A DNA stretch of 34,040 nt from an uncultured Gammaproteobacteria bacterium (GCA_947259875.1 CAMYNX010000028.1:1-34040); one strand, 5' to 3'; positions 8,356-16,278 are shown, counted from the stretch's first letter. The notes: generated from the letters alone by a model not told the origin. Numbers and translations are program-made.

Positions 8356-9233
8356 CGTGTCTGCACCTTGCCTGACTTATATCGCTTGTACTCTTGCCAC
8401 AGCTTTTCACGAAGTTCCGGGTCGGTCTCGTTTTCCGCCGCTTCGCGTAGTTGGCGGGCGACCACGTCGTCATCGCCGGCATCGGGTACATCGTCCCGGA
8501 CAACCGCGCCACTTCGTTTGGCATCTTTCTTCGCACCAGCTTGGTCAACCTTTGCCGTTTGACCCGTTTCAGGCACGGCCCCGGTGGTCGTCCGGCCGGA
8601 CGATTTGTCAGCCTTGGTCTTGGCACCGCTGTCTGTCGCGGTAGTTGTCTCGTCTCCCGGTTTTTCACTACGCGCCGATTGGCCGTCTCCCGCGTTCGCA
8701 CTACCCGACTGTTCCCCGGTTCCCGAGCCAGAACCGGTTCCGGCGTCGGGCGACCCGCTTTGCGTGCGCGCCAGTTGCTCCATCTCGCGCAGCAACATCT
8801 CGTCGAACTCTGAAAGCGACGAACCCAGTCGCCGTTCCAGTGCTGCCATATTTTCACCCTCGGTCTGTTCGTTGGGGAAAGACAGCGGCAATTCTTCCGT
8901 AATCACGCCGCGTTCACAGTTGGGTTCGGGGGAACTGTCGCCGGCGTTTGCCTTGAGTTGGGATACCGTTTGGCAATTCACTCTGACCACGCGGTCCAGG
9001 CGGGTCAGGAAAGTGCGGTAGTCATCCAATTCAGCCGGTGTTAATGTGCCCTTTTGCCGCAGCCTCTGGTATTCCGCCGTCGCACGCGCTTCGGCGGCAA
9101 GCGCCGCGTTCAGTGCCTGCCGCGCTGCCGACAAATCCGTGGACGTATCCTCCGCAGACGCCATGGCCGTGCCCCACCCGAAGAAGGGCAACAAAATCAC
9201 ACATAGCGTGGCTCGGTAAGATTTCTTGACCAT
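8352..9233 (-). CDS. Exported coiled-coil protein with Ser/Gly/Thr-rich linker
   Basis: About 293 residues from the ATG at 9233; the track start at 9302 adds residues before an obvious signal peptide (VKKSYRATLCVILLPFFGWGTAMASA). The mature protein begins with an Ala-rich helical region (LSAARQALNAALAAEARATAEYQRL). Two Cys (NCQTV and NCERG) could form a disulfide. A low-complexity linker (GTGSGSGTGEQSGSANAGDG) follows, then a charged helical C-terminus (LREAAENETDPELREKLWQEYKRY). AAGGG lies just before the ATG but with short spacing. It is the first gene of the set, overlapping the lipoprotein gene by ATGA. Probably periplasmic; no family recognised. Confidence 0.75.
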   Translation of the reverse strand: MVKKSYRATLCVILLPFFGWGTAMASAEDTSTDLSAARQALNAALAAEARATAEYQRLRQKGTLTPAELDDYRTFLTRLDRVVRVNCQTVSQLKANAGDSSPEPNCERGVITEELPLSFPNEQTEGENMAALERRLGSSLSEFDEMLLREMEQLARTQSGSPDAGTGSGSGTGEQSGSANAGDGQSARSEKPGDETTTATDSGAKTKADKSSGRTTTGAVPETGQTAKVDQAGAKKDAKRSGAVVRDDVPDAGDDDVVARQLREAAENETDPELREKLWQEYKRYKSGKVQTR

Positions 9234-9274
9234 GCCCTTATTCGAGAACTCTCTCGATTGGAAGTTCAGCTTGC

Positions 9275-9302
9275 CGCATAGCAAATTCGGGGCCCTTTTC
9301 AA
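9275..9302 (-). promoter_or_regulatory. Possible sigma-70 promoter for the envelope operon
   Basis: On the minus strand TTGAAA and TATGCG are separated by 16 bases, with TG just before the TATGCG hexamer, about 40 bp upstream of the ATG at 9233. The -35 is close to consensus and the -10 is weak. The rest of 9303-9543 shows no gene and no other clear signal. Confidence 0.25.
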
Positions 9303-9543
9303 ACAAGGGCGTTATCCTGATTAACGATGACCCAAGAATACCATCGGGCCCGACCGGAAAGCAGTGCGATGGGTCAAAGACTGTGAAAAACGTTGTCATC
9401 CACAGGCGCGGCACCGCCGCATATCGGCAGTAAATAATATATTTATTTCAAGTAGTTACGTATGGATCTGGCCCCTAATCACAGGCGGATCAGACCCCGA
9501 ACCAAGTTTGCGGCCAGCATCCGACGTGTCCGCCTAATCAGTG

Positions 9544-9981
9544 TCAGTAGCCCGCCGGGTAGTCGCGCCCGAAACCCCAGCGCCAGTGAAATGGAACGAG
9601 GCGATGACCGCCGATCCGTGTACCCAGATACATCAAGGTGCCCATCCACGCCGAAGAACGATTCGACACGCACGTCCGCAGCAACTTATCGGCATCCCTG
9701 CGTTGCTGAGCGCTACCGCCGCACCAATAGGGAATGTCGTGCGTCACGCAACACGCCACCCAACGCCCATTCGGCCACAGCGTGCAACCGTCGGTGACAA
9801 AGGGCTTGGCCGGAAGTCCGATGGTTACGCTTTGCTGGCAAATCTGCTCCGCGTTGCGCTCCAGTTGCGCCGCGCTTCGTGCATCGCTGCGGTAGGGTTC
9901 AACCGTGTGACGCGTGGGCGTGCAGCCGCTGAACACCATCACCAACACCAACAACGTTAACCCCGCATACCTTAGTTTCAC
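9544..9981 (-). CDS. Lipoprotein with a phospholipase A2-like CCxxHD motif
   Basis: 145 residues. Signal peptide with lipobox VFSGC (Cys20). The core has ACCVTHDIPYWCGG: adjacent Cys77-Cys78, then His81-Asp82. CCxxHD is the catalytic and disulfide signature of secreted phospholipase A2 folds. Further Cys (ICQQ, DGCTLWP, YWCGG, LRTCV) could form the disulfides. The usual calcium-loop motif is not obvious, so enzyme activity is uncertain. It is a single gene, and its 5' side faces the repeat at 10024. The call rests on one motif; a small Cys-rich structural lipoprotein is the alternative. Confidence 0.6.
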   Translation of the reverse strand: MKLRYAGLTLLVLVMVFSGCTPTRHTVEPYRSDARSAAQLERNAEQICQQSVTIGLPAKPFVTDGCTLWPNGRWVACCVTHDIPYWCGGSAQQRRDADKLLRTCVSNRSSAWMGTLMYLGTRIGGHRLVPFHWRWGFGRDYPAGY

Positions 9982-10023
9982 AAACTTTCAACTTTACTCA
10001 GATAAATCGAGATAACCGTCATG

Positions 10024-10274
10024 GCTGTCCCAATCACGATGACGTTTCGTGTTGTGGGCCCTTCGGCTCCGCTCAGGGCAGGCCTTTTTTAATTGTCATC
10101 CCGACAAGCGCAGCGCGGCTTGTCCTGCGCGCAGTTCCCCTGCTGTGCGGGGACAAGCACAGGAAAGGATCTCACCCTGTCAATATTACCACCACCATCC
10201 AACACGGTGAGATTCCTCGTTGCACTCGGAATGACATGTTAATGTTCGACACGACCAACAACAGGTCGGATTCC
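10024..10274 (-). repeat. Long inverted repeat, copy D (pairs with 11820-12020)
   Basis: Its reverse complement is nearly identical to 11820-12020 (for example CATTCCGAGTGCAACGAGGA and TGCCCTGAGCGGAG). It carries an additional ~45-50 bp GC-rich stretch near 10110-10155. The distal end runs into the truncated SDR gene. There is no ORF of its own. The internal ATTCCGAGTGCAACGAGGA type of sequence resembles short interspersed repeats common in many environmental bacteria. Confidence 0.75.
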
Positions 10275-10970
10275 TCGCGGCGCGAGGAACGCTAGTGAAC
10301 TGTTCCCGTCCCATGTTAGCGGAACAGCAAACGGCAGGCGTCGGATTTTGAAAAGTGTTTCCTCCGGCATCCCCAATAACATCGGCGTGGCGATGAATCC
10401 CGGCGCAATGGTCACCACACGGATTCCTTTTCCGGATAGATCGCGCGCCGCCTGGATGGTCAACGCCACCAACCCCCCTTTGGAAGCGGTGTACGCAGCC
10501 TGCCCCACCTGTCCCTCAAACGCGGCGACCGACGCAGTGTTGACAATTACGCCGCGTTCCCCAACGTCATCGAGCGGTTCCTCCGCATACAGGTCCGCTG
10601 CGACGAGGCGCAGCACATTGAACGAACCGATCAGGTTCACGTCGATGACTTTTTTGAAATCCTCCAATGGCATCGGCCCGTCGCGGCCCACGATGCGCTT
10701 TGCCGGCGCAATTCCTGCACAGTTGACCAGTACCCGGGCCGCGCCATGGGCGTTTCTCGCTGCAGCGACTGCGGCCTGTGCACTCTCGCTGCTGGAGACA
10801 TCGCATTCCACCGCCAGCCCACCAATTTCTTTTGCCACCTCGTCCAATGCTTCCTTGTTGACGTCCAAGATAGTGACCTTCGCGCCGGCCACGGCCAGGG
10901 CGTGGGCGGTCTCCGCCCCCATCCCAGATGCGCCGCCGGTGACTATCGCCGCGTGTCCCGATACGTTCAT
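10239..10970 (-). pseudogene. SDR dehydrogenase (3-hydroxyacyl-CoA dehydrogenase type II-like), 3' end replaced
   Basis: The first ~200 residues are a good classical SDR: TGGASGMG cofactor loop, NCAGIA, Ser in NTASVAAF, catalytic YTASK, and IAPGFIATPML. In 3-hydroxyacyl-CoA dehydrogenase type II the end should read on through a PEE(F/Y)A...GEV.RLDG segment. Instead the frame goes through PFAVPLTWDGNSS and then LAPRGIRPVVGRVEH, the last part being encoded by the inverted repeat at 10024-10274. The C-terminal substrate/dimer segment is therefore lost. The cofactor domain is intact, so it may still be translated, but I expect it to be inactive. The rearrangement breakpoint is near 10275-10340. 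Confidence 0.7.
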
Positions 10971-11056
10971 CGTTATGTTCTCCTAATTAACCAACCTGGT
11001 TAGTGATCGTTATTTGTCTGTTAGCGCTCACTGCGCGTTATTATCGCGGAACAAAA

Positions 11057-11202
11057 CCCCGTGCGTAAGCACGGGGATGGACGCGATGCCCGCACGGTAT
11101 CGTGCGGGCCACGGGCGAGGCCGGGTGCGGCTTTGCCGACAACCGGCCGAGTCCAGTGTATCCCGGCGTAGCCGGGATGATTCCCCGGGCATAAGCGCGG
11201 GG
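11057..11202. repeat. Cluster of five GC-rich hairpins
   Basis: Five palindromes lie within ~146 bp: 11057-11076 (8-bp stem CCCCGTGC, loop GTAA); 11088-11109 (9-bp stem GCCCGCACG, loop GTAT); 11119-11148 (GGCCGG/CCGGCC outer stem, inner CGGC/GCCG); 11160-11178 (8-bp stem ATCCCGGC, loop GTA); 11183-11202 (CCCCGGGC/GCGCGGGG, one mismatch, loop ATAA). They sit between the broken SDR and thioesterase genes. They look like REP/BIME-type palindromes. Spacing and sequence are not regular enough for a CRISPR array. The rest of 10971-11322 holds no gene. Confidence 0.65.
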
Positions 11203-11322
11203 AGATTCAATAACTCGTCGGGTGTTGCTCGTGCCTAATCACCCGAGCTTGCTATGGGTTCGCATATAGAATCATCTGCGTACAGCGAAACAAAGCGATT
11301 GTTTTATCGGTTTTTTCGTGTC

Positions 11323-11601
11323 TCACCACCGCGTCCCACACCTGAAATTGGCCTTGAGCTCGATCGTCGTGAAGCTATGTGCCCCCTCCGGCAGGCTGGC
11401 CAATGCGCCAAAACCACAACACGTGTCGGCCAACGCTATCACGCTCGCTGCGTGTAGGAAATTGTTGGGCGCAAGATGGGTTGTTTGTACGTCGATGTGC
11501 GCCTGGGCATGAGCCGGTTCGACTTGATCGAATTCAAGCCCCATGAGCTCTACCAGCGTCCCTCTGGCTCGCTCGGTGATATCTTCGAGGCTGTTTATCA
11601 A
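11323..11601 (-). pseudogene. PaaI-type hotdog thioesterase, C-terminally truncated
   Basis: The real start is TTG at 11601: AGGAG lies 6 bases upstream, and the protein then begins (L)INSLEDITERARGT. The hotdog core is clear (NNFLHAASVIALADTCCGFGA, FTTIELKANF), with the expected position for the catalytic Asp in LADT. Family members are ~135-145 residues, but this one stops after ~92 residues at LKANFRCGTRW, losing the last beta strands. The track's longer N-terminus (to 11805) is antisense to the ETF-QO stub and is not real. It is divergent from that stub. Probably a pseudogene. Confidence 0.7.
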
Positions 11602-11716
11602 CGCATTCTCCTTGTGGGTCGTAGCGCAGTAACTGAAAGTAATGTATTCGGCCCGGTGTGGGCGTCTCGCGCACGATATAATAAATCCGCCAACAACAAA
11701 AACAATCGAGGCGCCG

Positions 11717-11820
11717 GTGGAACGCGAGGCCATGGAATATGACGTTGTGATCGTGGGCGCCGGTCCCGCCGGGCTCTCCACCGCTATCCGTACAAAGCAG
11801 CTCACCCTCCGTGAGATGGG
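11717..11820 (+). pseudogene. 5' stub of electron-transfer flavoprotein-ubiquinone oxidoreductase gene
   Basis: From GTG at 11717 (or ATG at 11732) it reads VEREAMEYDVVIVGAGPAGL then STAIRTKQL. This matches the N-terminus of bacterial ETF-QO, including the GxGPAGL FAD-binding loop. After about 30 residues the frame enters inverted repeat C and the homology ends (LREMGNPNCCWS). Intact ETF-QO is ~550 residues, so this is a remnant. Its breakpoint is at the same end of the repeat as that of the SDR gene. Confidence 0.6.
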
Positions 11821-12020
11821 GAATCCGAACTGTTGTTGGTCGTGCCGAGCATTAACATGTCATTCCGAGTGCAACGAGGAATCTCACCGTATTGGATGGT
11901 GGTGGTAATGTTGACAGGGTGAGGTCCCTTCCTGCGCTGGTCGGGATGACAACTAAAAAAGCCTGCCCTGAGCGGAGTCGAAGGGTCAACCGCACGAAAT
12001 GTCATCCTGAAGGGGACAGC
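11820..12020 (+). repeat. Long inverted repeat, copy C (pairs with 10024-10274)
   Basis: About 200 bp, near-identical to the reverse complement of 10024-10274, from GAATCCGA(A/C)CTGTTGTTGG to GGGACAGC. It is shorter than copy D because it lacks a ~45-bp internal GC-rich block. It fills most of the gap between the ETF-QO stub and the sulfhydrylase gene at 12087. No ORF of its own and no clear terminal inverted repeats. Confidence 0.75.
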
Positions 12021-12086
12021 AATGACTTTCTTCCTTAAACTTTATACTCTCCACTTTGTTCCAACGACATCAAGACAGGGTACATT

Positions 12087-13379
12087 ATGGCTGGTCCGCG
12101 ATACCCCCGCTTCGACACCCTAACCCTCCACGCCGGGCAACGGCCTGATCCTACTACCGGTGCCCGCGCGGTGCCGATCTTTCAAACGACGTCTTATGTG
12201 TTCAAAGATACCGATCAGGCGGCAGCGATTTTCAACGGTGAGCGCCCGGGGCATGTCTATTCGCGCATCTCCAATCCGACCAACGCCGTGCTCGAAGAAC
12301 GCATCGCGGCTTTAGAAGGGGGGGTCGGCGCAATCGCCACCGCTAGCGGCCAAGCGGCGATGCATCTGGCGATCACCACACTAATGGGTGCCGGGTCACA
12401 CATCGTATCATCGCGGTCGTTGTACGGCGGCTCCCATAACCTGTTGTGCTACACCCTGCCCCGCTTCGGCATCGAAACCACCTTCGTCGATCCACGCGTG
12501 CCGGCGGCGTTTCGCGACGCACTGCGTCCCAACACCCGCTTGATCTTCGCAGAAACGCTGGGCAATCCGGGGCTGGATGTGTTGGACATTCCGGCCATCG
12601 CCGATATTGCCCATGACGCCGGCGTGCCGCTACTAATCGACTCGACATTCACCACCCCATACCTGTGCAAACCCTTCGAACACGGCGCCGATTTATTGTT
12701 TCATTCAGCGACAAAGTTCTTGGGCGGACACGGTGTCGCCATCGGCGGTTTGTTGGTCGACAGTGGCCACTTCGACTGGCTGGGGTCGGACAAGTTTCCG
12801 ACGCTCACCGAACCGTATGCAGGGTTTCACAACCTGGTGTTTGCGGAAGAGTTCGGGCCGGCTGCCTTCATCGCACGGGCGCGCAAAGAGGGCGTACGGG
12901 ATTTCGGCGCCTGCATGAGCCCGACCACGGCGTTTCACATCCTGCAAGGTATCGAAACCTTACCGTTGCGCATGCAGCGTCACATCGACAACACCCGTAA
13001 GCTGGTCGCCCATTTGCACACGCATCCGGCGGTGGACTCGGTGATCTATCCGGAGCTTGCCGGCCATCCCGATCACGAATTAACCAAGCGCTTGCTACCC
13101 AAAGGCGTAGGCGCGGTATTCAGCTTCATTATCAAAGGGGGTCGCGCCGCAGGACGCAAGTTCATCGAAGGCCTGCAGATATTTTCTCATCTCGCCAACG
13201 TCGGCGATGCGAAGTCATTGGTCATTCACCCGGCGAGCACCACCCATCACCGCATGGACGCAGACGCGCTCCGCGCCGCGGGTATCTCCGAAGGCATGGT
13301 ACGTTTATCGGTCGGGCTGGAAGACCCGGACGACTTGATGGAAGACCTCGATCGGGGCCTGCATGCGTCGCAAAAATAA
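12087..13379 (+). CDS. metY: O-acetylhomoserine sulfhydrylase-type PLP enzyme (copy 1)
   Basis: 430 residues, the usual length for O-acetylhomoserine aminocarboxypropyltransferase in the Cys/Met-metabolism PLP family. It starts FDTLTLHAGQ, as MetY does. The PLP lysine is K210 in HSATKFLGGHG; other family motifs are ALEGGVGAIATASGQAA, SRSLYGGSHNL, IDSTFTTPYL and the C-terminal HPASTTHHRMD. The reaction is O-acetylhomoserine plus sulfide to homocysteine (or with methanethiol to methionine). The ribosome site before the ATG is weak. A second, diverged copy lies at 18153-19439 on the other strand. Close relatives such as methionine gamma-lyase cannot be excluded by eye. Confidence 0.88.
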   Translation: MAGPRYPRFDTLTLHAGQRPDPTTGARAVPIFQTTSYVFKDTDQAAAIFNGERPGHVYSRISNPTNAVLEERIAALEGGVGAIATASGQAAMHLAITTLMGAGSHIVSSRSLYGGSHNLLCYTLPRFGIETTFVDPRVPAAFRDALRPNTRLIFAETLGNPGLDVLDIPAIADIAHDAGVPLLIDSTFTTPYLCKPFEHGADLLFHSATKFLGGHGVAIGGLLVDSGHFDWLGSDKFPTLTEPYAGFHNLVFAEEFGPAAFIARARKEGVRDFGACMSPTTAFHILQGIETLPLRMQRHIDNTRKLVAHLHTHPAVDSVIYPELAGHPDHELTKRLLPKGVGAVFSFIIKGGRAAGRKFIEGLQIFSHLANVGDAKSLVIHPASTTHHRMDADALRAAGISEGMVRLSVGLEDPDDLMEDLDRGLHASQK

Positions 13380-13522
13380 GCCAACATGTGGTCGCGGTAT
13401 TCACGCCGGCGCTAAAGTTTCTTTGCGAGCTGGCCGCATAGAAATTGATCCGAATTTGCCCGTACCCGTTTCCAACATGCAGGACCAGCGCTTGATCGTC
13501 AGACACCGGGACACGGGTTTAG

Positions 13523-14326
13523 ATGAAACTTAAAGTTAACAACAAAACCGTTTACGTATATACCGGCACCAAAGATTTGATCCCCGAACAGGACACCATT
13601 GTGTTCGTTCATGGTGCCGGACTCGATCATACGGTGTGGCTGCTCCAAAGCCGGTATTTCGCCCATCACGGATGGAATGTCGTGGCGTTGGATCTGCCGG
13701 GACATGGCCACTCACACGGACCGGCGCTGTCCCCTATCGAAACCATGGCGGATTGGGTGGTGCAACTAATGGACGGATTGGGTATCGAACAGGCCGCTGT
13801 GGTCGGGCACAGCATGGGATCGTTGGTGGCCTTGGAAACCGGCGCGCGACACCCGCAACGGGTGAAGCGGCTCGCGCTGCTGGGCACGTCGATACCACTG
13901 GCAGTCAGCGAACCGCTACTGAACGCCGCCAGAAACAACGATCACGCTGCCTTCGACATGATTACACTGTGGGGCCACGGCCACGCAGCGCAATTGGGAG
14001 GTCATCCAGTGCCGGGGATGTGGATGATTGGCAACACCGTGCGACTCCTGGAGCACTCTCCGCCGGGGGTGTTGTACGCCGATCTAACTGCCTGCAACCA
14101 ATACCAAACGGGTCTCGTTAGCGCGCGACAACTACACTGCCCGGTGCTGCTGGTGTTGGCAAGCCAAGATCGCATGACGCCGATTGCCATTGCCGAGGAG
14201 CTGATTCACAGTATCGGCGATGTGCACACGGTGATTTTGGACGATTGCGGTCACATGATGCTTGCCGAGCAGCCCAATCAGGTGCTCGATGCACTCAAGA
14301 CCTTTCTGTTCGGAGGACAAAACTAA
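13523..14326 (+). CDS. Alpha/beta-fold hydrolase
   Basis: 267 residues. Oxyanion region FVHGAGLDHTVW, nucleophile elbow VGHSMGS (Ser97), acid in ASQDRMTP, and His in DDCGHMML: a complete catalytic triad order. No signal peptide, so cytoplasmic. It sits ~140 bp after the sulfhydrylase and is convergent with the LysR gene. The 13380-13522 gap shows nothing definite. The substrate (ester, lactone or haloalkane) cannot be told from sequence alone. Confidence 0.85.
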   Translation: MKLKVNNKTVYVYTGTKDLIPEQDTIVFVHGAGLDHTVWLLQSRYFAHHGWNVVALDLPGHGHSHGPALSPIETMADWVVQLMDGLGIEQAAVVGHSMGSLVALETGARHPQRVKRLALLGTSIPLAVSEPLLNAARNNDHAAFDMITLWGHGHAAQLGGHPVPGMWMIGNTVRLLEHSPPGVLYADLTACNQYQTGLVSARQLHCPVLLVLASQDRMTPIAIAEELIHSIGDVHTVILDDCGHMMLAEQPNQVLDALKTFLFGGQN

Positions 14327-14370
14327 ATTCCGTCCTCGACCCACGAGACTCACAACCTGAATTCTGCTTA

Positions 14371-15282
14371 CTAAACCCCGCGTTCCCATGGAGGAACCGG
14401 CGTGAACTTCTCACTGAGAAAGTCCACGAACGCCCTCACCTTGGTAGACAAATGCCGGCGGTGGGGGTACACAACCAGCAACGAAGATTTTTCGTGCACG
14501 TAGTCGGTCAACAATGGCACCAGCTTACCGGTGGATAGATCGTGGCCAACCATAAATGTCGCCAGCCGCGCCACACCGATGCCCGCCAACACCGCCTCAT
14601 ACAACGCCATGGCACTGTTGGCCTCGAAGTTTCCGGCGACACGCATCACTTTGGTGCCGTTCGGGCCCTCGAACTCCCAGTCGTTAAAATGGACGAATGA
14701 TGAGTGGGTCAAGCAATTGTGATCGAGCAGATCCTCCGGCGTTTGGGGTATACCGTATCGATCGAGATAAGCAGGCGTCGCGCACACTAGGCGGCGATTG
14801 GTGAACAATTTTTTTGCCACCAGTGATTCGTCATCAATCATCTCGCTGAGCTGAAGCGCGACGTCGGCTCCGACATCGATCAAATCCACGGATCGTTCGC
14901 TGAGCCGGAGTTCAACCTTGAGCTCGGGGAAACGTCCCATAAACTCAGGGAACAGAGGCAACAGATGGGCACGCGCGAATGCCGCAACCGCCACTACCCG
15001 CAGCACGCCGCGCACCTGTCCACGTAGTTCAGATACCGCTTGCTCCGCTTGTTGTATCTCGTCCAATACCGCCACGCAGCGCTCGTAGAACGCGCGGCCT
15101 TCCTGGGTGAGATTCAATCGACGGGTGGTGCGGTGAAACAGGCGTGCTCCGAGCCGGTCCTCCAGACGGCTGATCTGTTTGCTGACCGCCGAGGGGGTAA
15201 GTTGCAATTCGCGCGCAGCTGCCGAGAACCCGCGATGCTCCACCGCATGCACAAAGGCGGTCATTTCCTCGAGTTTATTCAT
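14371..15282 (-). CDS. LysR-family transcriptional regulator
   Basis: 303 residues. N-terminal winged helix-turn-helix (about 1-60: FSAAARELQLTPSAVSKQISRLEDRLGARLF), then a periplasmic-binding-protein-like effector domain (VVAVAAFARAHLLPLFPEF, RLVCATPAYLDRYG). The closest general type is the LysR group with short C-termini seen in many Proteobacteria. It is divergent from the small gene at 15434. A palindromic T-N11-A box lies directly upstream. The effector ligand is unknown. Confidence 0.92.
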   Translation of the reverse strand: MNKLEEMTAFVHAVEHRGFSAAARELQLTPSAVSKQISRLEDRLGARLFHRTTRRLNLTQEGRAFYERCVAVLDEIQQAEQAVSELRGQVRGVLRVVAVAAFARAHLLPLFPEFMGRFPELKVELRLSERSVDLIDVGADVALQLSEMIDDESLVAKKLFTNRRLVCATPAYLDRYGIPQTPEDLLDHNCLTHSSFVHFNDWEFEGPNGTKVMRVAGNFEANSAMALYEAVLAGIGVARLATFMVGHDLSTGKLVPLLTDYVHEKSSLLVVYPHRRHLSTKVRAFVDFLSEKFTPVPPWERGV

Positions 15283-15294
15283 TACGGCTATTTA

Positions 15295-15307
15295 TGAATA
15301 TATTTCA
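15295..15307. promoter_or_regulatory. Candidate LysR-type operator (T-N11-A)
   Basis: TGAATATATTTCA is a 13-bp dyad (TGAA/TTCA) that fits the T-N11-A rule for LysR-family sites. It is 13 bp upstream of the regulator's own ATG, a position suited to autorepression. It also lies in the divergent promoter region shared with the small gene at 15434; a TATAAT hexamer is at 15333-15338 on the plus strand, without a good -35. Confidence 0.4.
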
Positions 15308-15433
15308 AAAGTCTTGTTACATTAGCGAGGATTATAATTCAGGCGGCAACAAACTACACTTTGATTCAGTCGATGCCACCTAAGCTCACACCGGTGGCCT
15401 TACAGGAAGAACCCTGATTAAAGGAGAACTTAT

Positions 15434-15637
15434 ATGAACACGATGCAAAACATGACACCCGACAAGCCGACCTTCGAAGACGTCGAGCGGATCATACAGC
15501 GCGCACGCAGGATGCGCAGCCAAGCGCTGGCCGATATGGGGATCGCGCTGCGGTCTTTCTTGAGGCGCTGGACAAAGTGCGCGCTGCTGCACATTGGCGC
15601 CGCGCTCAGGGGCAAAACCGCAGAACAATGCGCCTGA
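15434..15637 (+). CDS. Small basic protein, DUF1127-like
   Basis: 67 residues with a strong ribosome site (AAGGAG 7 bases before the ATG). Sequence features are ERIIQRARRMRSQALADMGIALRSFLRRW: an Arg-rich amphipathic helix like that in small DUF1127/YjiS-type proteins, which in other Proteobacteria are linked to stress and RNA turnover. The family match is by pattern only. It is divergent from the LysR gene, which may regulate it. Confidence 0.65.
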   Translation: MNTMQNMTPDKPTFEDVERIIQRARRMRSQALADMGIALRSFLRRWTKCALLHIGAALRGKTAEQCA

Positions 15638-15693
15638 TTACCAGGGCTGCAACCGGTGGTGGGCACGGCCACCCACATCAACAGATGGGATAG

Positions 15694-16182
15694 TCAGGAC
15701 TCGAGCGGCACCAGTAACACCGGCAGCCGACTCCGGTGGACGACCTGGTGGGCGACCGATCCCAGGAACATCTCGCTCACCCCGGTGCGGCCGTGGGTGC
15801 CCATGACGATCACGTCGGCGTTTACGTCGGCGGCCTGACTGAGAATGGTGGCCGCGATACGCCCCTCGATGACACGGGCATCTGCGATAACCCGGCAATC
15901 GTCGGGCTCCATGCCCAATTCGTCTTTGCAGAACATTTTGAGCCGATCCTCGATCTTTTCACGCACTCGCTGCATCCCCTCCTTGCGCAAGGATTCCGGC
16001 ATCCCGTCGGGAAGGACGCTGGCAACCAGTGACTGAGCCGACGGGCTGAGCGGCTCGATGACGTTAAGCAACACGATCTTCGCGGTGTATCGTTCGGCAA
16101 GACTGACCGCATAACGAAACACCGGCCGGGCATGCTTTTCCAAGTCGGTGGCATAGAGAATTGTTTGTATTTTAGGAAGCAT
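15694..16182 (-). CDS. Universal stress protein, UspA family
   Basis: 162 residues with one Usp domain. The N-terminus ILYATDLEKHARPVFRYA is typical. The ATP-binding signature G-2x-G-9x-G(S/T) is present as MGTHGRTGVSEMFLGSVAHQVV, so it is probably an ATP-binding Usp. It is convergent with the small gene at 15434 and stands alone. Likely induced by starvation or respiratory stress, as for the family; no regulatory site was recognised. Confidence 0.9.
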   Translation of the reverse strand: MLPKIQTILYATDLEKHARPVFRYAVSLAERYTAKIVLLNVIEPLSPSAQSLVASVLPDGMPESLRKEGMQRVREKIEDRLKMFCKDELGMEPDDCRVIADARVIEGRIAATILSQAADVNADVIVMGTHGRTGVSEMFLGSVAHQVVHRSRLPVLLVPLES

Positions 16183-16278
16183 CGTTTAATGTCTGTCCAT
16201 CTATTAAATGAGAATCGAATCCTTCCTTAAGGGAGGACCACTTCAGCGAACATGCTAGATTCACGCATAGCGCTATAT

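Noticed and set aside
1-9233. Zorya-type anti-phage defence system, because of the MotA-like gene
   Set aside because: No ZorB OmpA-type domain, no helicase or nuclease partner, and envelope scaffolds instead. The similarity is limited to the channel family.
11057-11202. Hairpins CCCCGTGCGTAAGCACGGGG and relatives resemble type I-E CRISPR repeats, with three at roughly 61-64 bp steps
   Set aside because: The repeats differ in sequence, further hairpins lie between them at irregular spacing, and no cas gene is present.
11602-11805. N-terminal extension of the thioesterase ORF (MSCFVRIAVESPAGPAPT...)
   Set aside because: It is the antisense of the ETF-QO start; the TTG at 11601 has AGGAG at proper spacing and gives a normal thioesterase N-terminus.
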